Shown here one piece after another: positions 59,879 through 64,000 of a stretch of 64,000 nucleotides of DNA. The position numbers and the translations under genes are program-made. Numbering within the stretch: the first letter of the stretch is position 1; each line of letters opens with the position of its first letter. The DNA lies in the NCBI RefSeq assembly GCF_045865695.1, contig NZ_BAACAP010000209.1, positions 1-64,000 of the forward strand. Reading direction: 5' to 3'. This DNA comes from Scytonema sp045865695. Its GTDB lineage: Bacteria; Cyanobacteriota; Cyanobacteriia; Cyanobacteriales; Nostocaceae. The notes beneath the pieces were generated by a model. It ran no database searches. It had not been told where the DNA came from and saw nothing but the letters and a program-made list of their open reading frames with translations.

Positions 59879-60868
59879 GTGGCTCGTACTCTACGATTGT
59901 TTCTAGTTGGACTGTTAGCACTTTTGATACTAAATATTCTAAGCTATCATATTCCCAAAATGACCGATCTCAGCAGTTGGAACCATTCCTCGACTGCATC
60001 GCGTTTACAAACTACCCACTTAGTAAAACACGCAATGGGTGAAACAGAAGTTCCCCTTCATCCCAAACGAGTTGTAGCACTGCATTGGTATGCTACGGAA
60101 GTTGCTGGTCTATTTGGTATCAAGCTTCTCGGCGCTCCTGTACCAATACTACACCCAGAGTTGAAACGAGATGATTTTGTGAATTTGGGCTGGTTTCCAC
60201 CCAACATGGAGAAAGTCGTAGCGCTCAAACCTGATTTGTTGTTAGGTAGTGCTGGCTGGTTCAAAGACACTTACAATCTGTGGTCGCAAATTGCACCTAC
60301 TGTTTTAGATAGCATGAAATACAACGGGCAATGGAAAGAACCATTTATAGAAATTGTAGAAGCACTGGGTCAAACCGAGTCAGCCAAACAAATTGTGGCA
60401 CAATACAATGCACGGGTAGCAGAGTTTAAACACTTGATGGGCGATCGCCTGAAAACGACCAAAGTATCTGTAGTGCAGATTATGCCTGGGTCGATTAATT
60501 TGTTGAAAAAAAGTGCTTTTTCTGGCGTAATTTTAGAGGACTTGGGTCTTACACGTCCTCCTTTACAAGATCAGGATGCAAAAACCTCTCTACAACTAGG
60601 GGGAAACCCAGTTAACGAGCGCATATCTGAAGAACTACTCCCTTTGGTGGATGCGGATATTCTATTTGTTGTCCCTTTCAGTTTTAATAAAAAAGACAAT
60701 TACCAACAAATGGTCGAGCAATTAATGGCACAACCTTTGTGGAGAAAACTCAAGGTTGTGCAGCAAGGTAAAGTTCATGTCATGGGAGAATATTGGCTTG
60801 CAGGCAGCTATTTGTCAGCTAATAGAGTGCTGGATGATTTGTTTCGTTATCTTTTGCCAGAGAAATAG
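59879..60868 (+). CDS. siderophore ABC transporter substrate-binding protein without lipobox Cys (SBP E)
   Basis: 329 aa from GTG at 59879. All SBP motifs are present (VPLHPKRVVALHWYATEV, NMEKVVALKPDLLLG, SQIAPTV, NRVLDDLFRYLLPEK), and it is closest to SBP B. The hydrophobic N-terminus reads LALLILNILSYH where SBP B has LALAILSSC: the lipid-anchoring Cys is replaced by Tyr. It would be held by an uncleaved anchor or be soluble. It lies ~210 bp after 2OG E; the gap includes an ACGAAGACGCGAAG-type dispersed repeat (59757-59790). Confidence 0.88.
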   Translation: MARTLRLFLVGLLALLILNILSYHIPKMTDLSSWNHSSTASRLQTTHLVKHAMGETEVPLHPKRVVALHWYATEVAGLFGIKLLGAPVPILHPELKRDDFVNLGWFPPNMEKVVALKPDLLLGSAGWFKDTYNLWSQIAPTVLDSMKYNGQWKEPFIEIVEALGQTESAKQIVAQYNARVAEFKHLMGDRLKTTKVSVVQIMPGSINLLKKSAFSGVILEDLGLTRPPLQDQDAKTSLQLGGNPVNERISEELLPLVDADILFVVPFSFNKKDNYQQMVEQLMAQPLWRKLKVVQQGKVHVMGEYWLAGSYLSANRVLDDLFRYLLPEK

Positions 60869-60998
60869 CGTCAATGACTGCTATTTTTAGCATATTTACT
60901 AAATGCTATCGGATAGCATCTGACCTAGAGGAGATAATTATGTAACTAGACGGTTGGTAATATACAGAAAGTTAAAAACAACCAGGGAGTGTCAGAAT

Positions 60999-61208
60999 AT
61001 GGAAATTAGTGCTCGTAATGCTTTCAAAGGCACTGTCAAAAAAATTATTACTGGAGCTGTCAATGACGAGGTAGAGTTAGAAATTGCACCAGGAGTAGAG
61101 ATAACTGCAATTATCACAAAAACTTCAGCAGAAGCGCTAGGACTCCAAGAAGGAAAACAAGCTTACGCTATCATTAAAGCTTCAGATGTGATAATTTCTA
61201 TTGATTAG
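60999..61208 (+). CDS. mop: Mop / molbindin-like molybdate-binding protein (TOBE domain)
   Basis: 69 aa from the ATG at 60999, with AGGGAG upstream. An upstream in-frame start at 60954 is unlikely. The sequence MEISARNAFKGTVKKIITGA, VNDEVELEIAPGVEITAIIT and GLQEGKQAYAIIKASDVIIS is a complete Mop domain; such proteins form hexamers that store molybdate or tungstate in the cytoplasm. It lies 130 bp after SBP E, in the same direction, likely in the same operon. This links the cassettes to molybdenum-type oxyanions. Confidence 0.88.
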   Translation: MEISARNAFKGTVKKIITGAVNDEVELEIAPGVEITAIITKTSAEALGLQEGKQAYAIIKASDVIISID

Positions 61209-61446
61209 GTAACTGTTTTGTACTGTCAAGCTTGGCTAATACGGAATGGAGGTTTAAAGCTAACTTTACACCAGTGTAGTAGCTGAAAAAGATATCTGCT
61301 TGATGTGTTGCGGCGATCGAGCAGGCAAATTTATTTTTTCCTTTTGGCATTGATAATGCCAAATAGCTGACTGCTTTTGCATTAGGCAGACAAATCAATA
61401 TCCTCACTTTATCAGAGTCAGTGGCTGTTGGATTGGGTAGCAAACT

Positions 61447-61650
61447 GTGTGGACCAAAGCTGCGACAACGGCTTGCGTGGTAGTTCTGGCTAGTAGTGCG
61501 GTGGCGATCGCCGGACCAATTAGCTTTGTTGATTTAGTCGTTCCCCATTTGACTAGGGGAATCATAGGTGTCGATTATCGCTGGATTTTACCCGGTGCTG
61601 CTGTATTAGGAGCAGCAATGTTAATGTGGGCATATGGCTTGCCGACCTAG
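61447..61650 (+). pseudogene. internal fragment of a FecCD-type siderophore ABC permease
   Basis: ASSAVAIAGPISFVDLVVPH, then LTRGIIGVDYRWILPGAAVLGA is the most conserved part of FecCD/BtuC permeases (normal AVAxAGPIGFVGLVVPHxxR). A GTG and an in-frame stop just upstream, and a stop after ~67 codons, leave about one fifth of the gene. The rest (61209-61446 and 61651-61685) shows nothing recognisable. Confidence 0.75.
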
Positions 61651-61685
61651 GTCGGTGCTTTTTAGCTAGAAACGAATCGCACTTC

Positions 61686-62345
61686 TTAACCTGTCACGAA
61701 TGAGGCACTGGCCTTTTGTTTAAAAAACTCTTCTTGGTTTAGAAAAGCAACTTTAAGGACTCGTCGAGACTGGGGTGCATCTGACGCAACAGGGGTTACA
61801 GTGTGCCAAGAGTTTTCCGATCGTACTAAGATGACCGAAGTATTGAGTAGTGGTGGAATTTCCTGAAAAACCGAGTCAGCACGATCGTCTTTCAAAATGC
61901 GTAAACAGCCTCCCCAGTTAGTATCCCATTCTTGATTGAAATAGAATAATTGCACCATACTAATGGAAGAAGCATCGGGATGGGGATTGATAGAGTCTTC
62001 TGGATCGAAACGAAAGAAGTAGATGTACATCAAATCGTCCATCAGATTCAAGCCTGTCAATTCCCCAAGAGCTGCTCTATAGACACTAGTACGTAAGTCG
62101 TCCACTAGCTCCTGCCAACAGTTGTTTAGTTTATATGGTGACTCGATAACATCTTTAGTCTCATCAATGATGACTCGACGTGGAAAAATTGATCTCTCAC
62201 CTATTTGGAATCGCTCTAAACCTTCTTGAGGATAGCTATTGGCTAATTCAAGACAATATTTCTCAGGAAATAAGTTTTCTAAAAATGCCCAACGATAAGG
62301 AATCTCTTGCATTCTTGCTTGAGTAATAGCGTTAAAATCCAGCAT
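61686..62345 (-). CDS. Fe(II)/2-oxoglutarate dioxygenase-like protein (2OG F)
   Basis: 219 aa; ligands His122, Asp124 (NPHPDA) and His181 (NSWHTVTP). Sister of 2OG C (AFLENLFPEKYCLELANSYP, LMDDLMYIYFFRFD, VQLFYFNQEW). Ends with a short unrelated-looking tail (KQKASASFVTG). It is the last gene of cassette F, 50 bp after SBP F, and converges with the FecCD fragment. Confidence 0.85.
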   Translation of the reverse strand: MLDFNAITQARMQEIPYRWAFLENLFPEKYCLELANSYPQEGLERFQIGERSIFPRRVIIDETKDVIESPYKLNNCWQELVDDLRTSVYRAALGELTGLNLMDDLMYIYFFRFDPEDSINPHPDASSISMVQLFYFNQEWDTNWGGCLRILKDDRADSVFQEIPPLLNTSVILVRSENSWHTVTPVASDAPQSRRVLKVAFLNQEEFFKQKASASFVTG

Positions 62346-62395
62346 GATATAAGTAGGTCGTCCATTGAAGAAATATCTTGGTTACAAAAATGCTC

Positions 62396-63385
62396 TTATG
62401 AGTTAAGCAAGTATTTAAAAAGGTCGTCAAGTACGCGATTAGCAGCTTTTGGACCATTACCTACCCAGTAAACTCCGACTTCATGAACTTTACCTTGCTG
62501 AACCGACTTTAACCTGGACCAAAAAGGTATAGCTTGGAGTCCCTTAAAAGCAGTTTGGTGTTCTTCCATAGTTCCAAAATATGAACGAGTTACAAAAATG
62601 ATATTTGCATCTATAATATCTAAGCGTTCCCAAGAAATCGTAGAAAGACCAAGTTTACCAAGCATCAAAGGGCTGGGAGCAGATTTCACAGTAATACCAG
62701 CCGACTCTAAAATTCCTTTTGAGAAACTATTTTTTTCCCAACTAAACACTCGACAATTTTCGCTATAAGGACCAATAACCGAAATCGGAGTTTTGGAAAG
62801 TCGATCGCTACCAGTAGCCTTAAATTTCTGTAAACGCGAATGATAATTAGCCAGTACCTTCTGAGCTATCTCAGTTTTGTTAAGTGCTTCAGCCACCTGC
62901 ATAAAATGGTCTTTCCAATCCCGAGCACTTTTAATGCCAATTAGTACTGTCGGCGCGATATGTGACAACAACGGGTAGATGTCCTTTTGCAGTTCAAACC
63001 AACCCAAAATTAAGTCTGGTTTGAGGGCTAGGACTTTTTCAATATTGGTCGGCAAGTAGTCCACATCTACAACGCCCTGGCTTTGACTTGGGGCAAGTTG
63101 TAATAGGGAAACCCATTTTTTGAGTGGTGCTCCAATCGGTTTGACTCCAACAGCTATGGCATCTTCCCACACAAAGCCATGCAGGATGACTACTCGTTCG
63201 GGGTGGACAGGAACTAGAGTTTTACCCGCCGAGTGCTGAACTACCCGTACAGTAGTGTTTGCAGTCGCTTTTGAAAAACTCCTGACGCTACTTGTAACAG
63301 AGTAGTGAATCTCTTTGCTGCAAGCCAACAGCATTAGGAACACTAACAGTCCACCTATTAAAGCCAATTGCAGAATACGACGCAC
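62396..63385 (-). CDS. siderophore ABC transporter substrate-binding lipoprotein (SBP F)
   Basis: 329 aa from GTG at 63385, 3 bp after TBDR F. Lipobox MLLAC. Motifs VPVHPERVVILHGF, NIEKVLALKPDLILGW, LLSHIAPTV, and ANRVLDDLFKYLLN. Like SBP C it has the NCRVFSWE segment in the central region, so C and F form one sub-group by both SBP and 2OG. Confidence 0.9.
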   Translation of the reverse strand: MRRILQLALIGGLLVFLMLLACSKEIHYSVTSSVRSFSKATANTTVRVVQHSAGKTLVPVHPERVVILHGFVWEDAIAVGVKPIGAPLKKWVSLLQLAPSQSQGVVDVDYLPTNIEKVLALKPDLILGWFELQKDIYPLLSHIAPTVLIGIKSARDWKDHFMQVAEALNKTEIAQKVLANYHSRLQKFKATGSDRLSKTPISVIGPYSENCRVFSWEKNSFSKGILESAGITVKSAPSPLMLGKLGLSTISWERLDIIDANIIFVTRSYFGTMEEHQTAFKGLQAIPFWSRLKSVQQGKVHEVGVYWVGNGPKAANRVLDDLFKYLLNS

Positions 63386-63388
63386 TGC

Positions 63389-64000
63389 TTAAATCTCCCA
63401 ACTGATATTCAAAACTGCCTCAAAAGGATTGCCTGGATTAACTCGCGCCCGATTGAGAGCCGCATCGTAATAAAGAGTGTTAAATAGATTCTGGAGGTTA
63501 AGCTGTACGCGTAGGTTGTTTTGTCGGTAGTAGATAGCAGCATCGGTACGGACATAATTCGGTAATATAAAGGTGTTTGCATTGTCACCTTCGCGATCGC
63601 CCACATAAAATACACCAAGACCAAACCCTAACCCTTGCAAAGATCCTTGAGGGATAGTGTAGGTTGTCCACAGACTCGCGGTATGTTCCGGGGAGTTACT
63701 AATGAAGTTCCCACTAAAGGTTCTGTCACTGGTAATGCGGGGATCGGTATAAATATAGGAAGCAACGATCTTCCAATTGGGTGCTAATTCTCCTATAGAA
63801 ATCAATTCAACCCCCCGAATCCTCTGCTCCCCAGTTTGAATGTTGAAGCCAGGGTTATTAGGATCGGATGTTGTTACATTAGTTTGGGTTAAGTCATATA
63901 AAGCCAATGTTGTAGACAACTGGCTATTGAAAAGGTCAATTTTTACACCTACTTCGTACTGAGTTCCACGACTCGGTACAAAAGGATTGCCACGTACATC
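63389..64000 (-). CDS. TonB-dependent siderophore receptor (TBDR F), 3' part only
   Basis: The reading frame is open from the window's right edge to the stop at 63389, giving the last ~204 residues of a receptor barrel: SRGTQYEVGVKIDLFNSQLS, TGEQRIRGVELISIGELAPN, LPNYVRTDAAIYYRQNNLRV and the terminal LNISWEI. The last residue is Ile rather than the Phe seen in the other five. The AMIN domain, plug and promoter lie outside. It is followed closely by SBP F and 2OG F. Confidence 0.9.
   Translation of the reverse strand, partial: DVRGNPFVPSRGTQYEVGVKIDLFNSQLSTTLALYDLTQTNVTTSDPNNPGFNIQTGEQRIRGVELISIGELAPNWKIVASYIYTDPRITSDRTFSGNFISNSPEHTASLWTTYTIPQGSLQGLGFGLGVFYVGDREGDNANTFILPNYVRTDAAIYYRQNNLRVQLNLQNLFNTLYYDAALNRARVNPGNPFEAVLNISWEI

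Noticed and set aside
61198..61443. Minus-strand frame of ~80 codons between mop and the FecCD fragment
   Set aside because: Composition and content look like antisense of decayed DNA; no motif and no RBS.

Overview
The window comes from a cyanobacterium, most likely a filamentous, heterocyst-forming (Nostocales-type) strain. The evidence is the many HIP1 octamers (GCGATCGC), long tracts of the heptamers TGGTCAC and TGATTAC between genes, cyanobacteria-specific protein families (AMIN-domain TonB receptors, a CmpC-type ATPase/binding-protein fusion, a XisI-like protein, Uma2 proteins) and moderate, AT-leaning composition. Gene identities rest on reading translated sequence and motifs; no database search was possible.

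Region 1 (1-22.7 kb) is mostly chromosomal housekeeping. It holds endonuclease III (nth), a secreted M16 zinc protease, an intron-type PD-(D/E)XK endonuclease next to tRNA-Arg(UCU), two conserved cyanobacterial proteins of unknown function, an HTH protein, cutA, a wrecked toxin-antitoxin locus (frameshifted RelE/ParE-like toxin, antitoxin cut off by an IscB tail), an ADP-ribosylglycohydrolase, a four-gene ABC operon that fits the bicarbonate transporter cmpABCD better than nrtABCD, a zinc-ribbon-like protein, a type II NADH dehydrogenase and an unusual fusion of a D-amino-acid-oxidase-like flavoprotein to an ATP-grasp ligase.

Region 2 (22.7-64 kb) is an expanded metal-chelate uptake island. 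It contains six copies of one cassette: an AMIN-domain TonB-dependent receptor (TBDR), a FecB/FhuD-type periplasmic binding protein (SBP), and a ~210-235 aa Fe(II)/2-oxoglutarate dioxygenase-like protein. I call them A (24.3-28.6, +), B (28.8-33.2, -), C (43.4-47.8, +), D (49.2-53.5, -), E (56.3-60.9, +) and F (61.7-64.0, -, receptor cut by the window edge). A and C are each preceded by a PchR-like AraC regulator. Two ModA-like binding proteins, a small molybdopterin-oxidoreductase-fold protein and a Mop/molbindin are mixed in, as is a PEP-CTERM protein. No intact inner-membrane permease or ATPase for these cassettes is present, only a FecCD fragment.

Two regulatory signals tie the island together. 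A palindrome of form TTACC-N9-GGTAA (arms up to 9 bp) lies upstream of receptors A-E, both AraC genes, both ModA-like genes and the PEP-CTERM gene. Separately, a tandem 18-bp direct repeat sits directly behind the stop codons of both AraC regulator genes and upstream of receptors A and C, and is a likely operator for those regulators. The island also carries much debris (receptor tails, ModA tails, a possible SBP tail, an AraC piece, a PEP-CTERM piece, Uma2, Hsp20 and FecCD fragments) and a segmental duplication, showing that it grows and shrinks by duplication and recombination.
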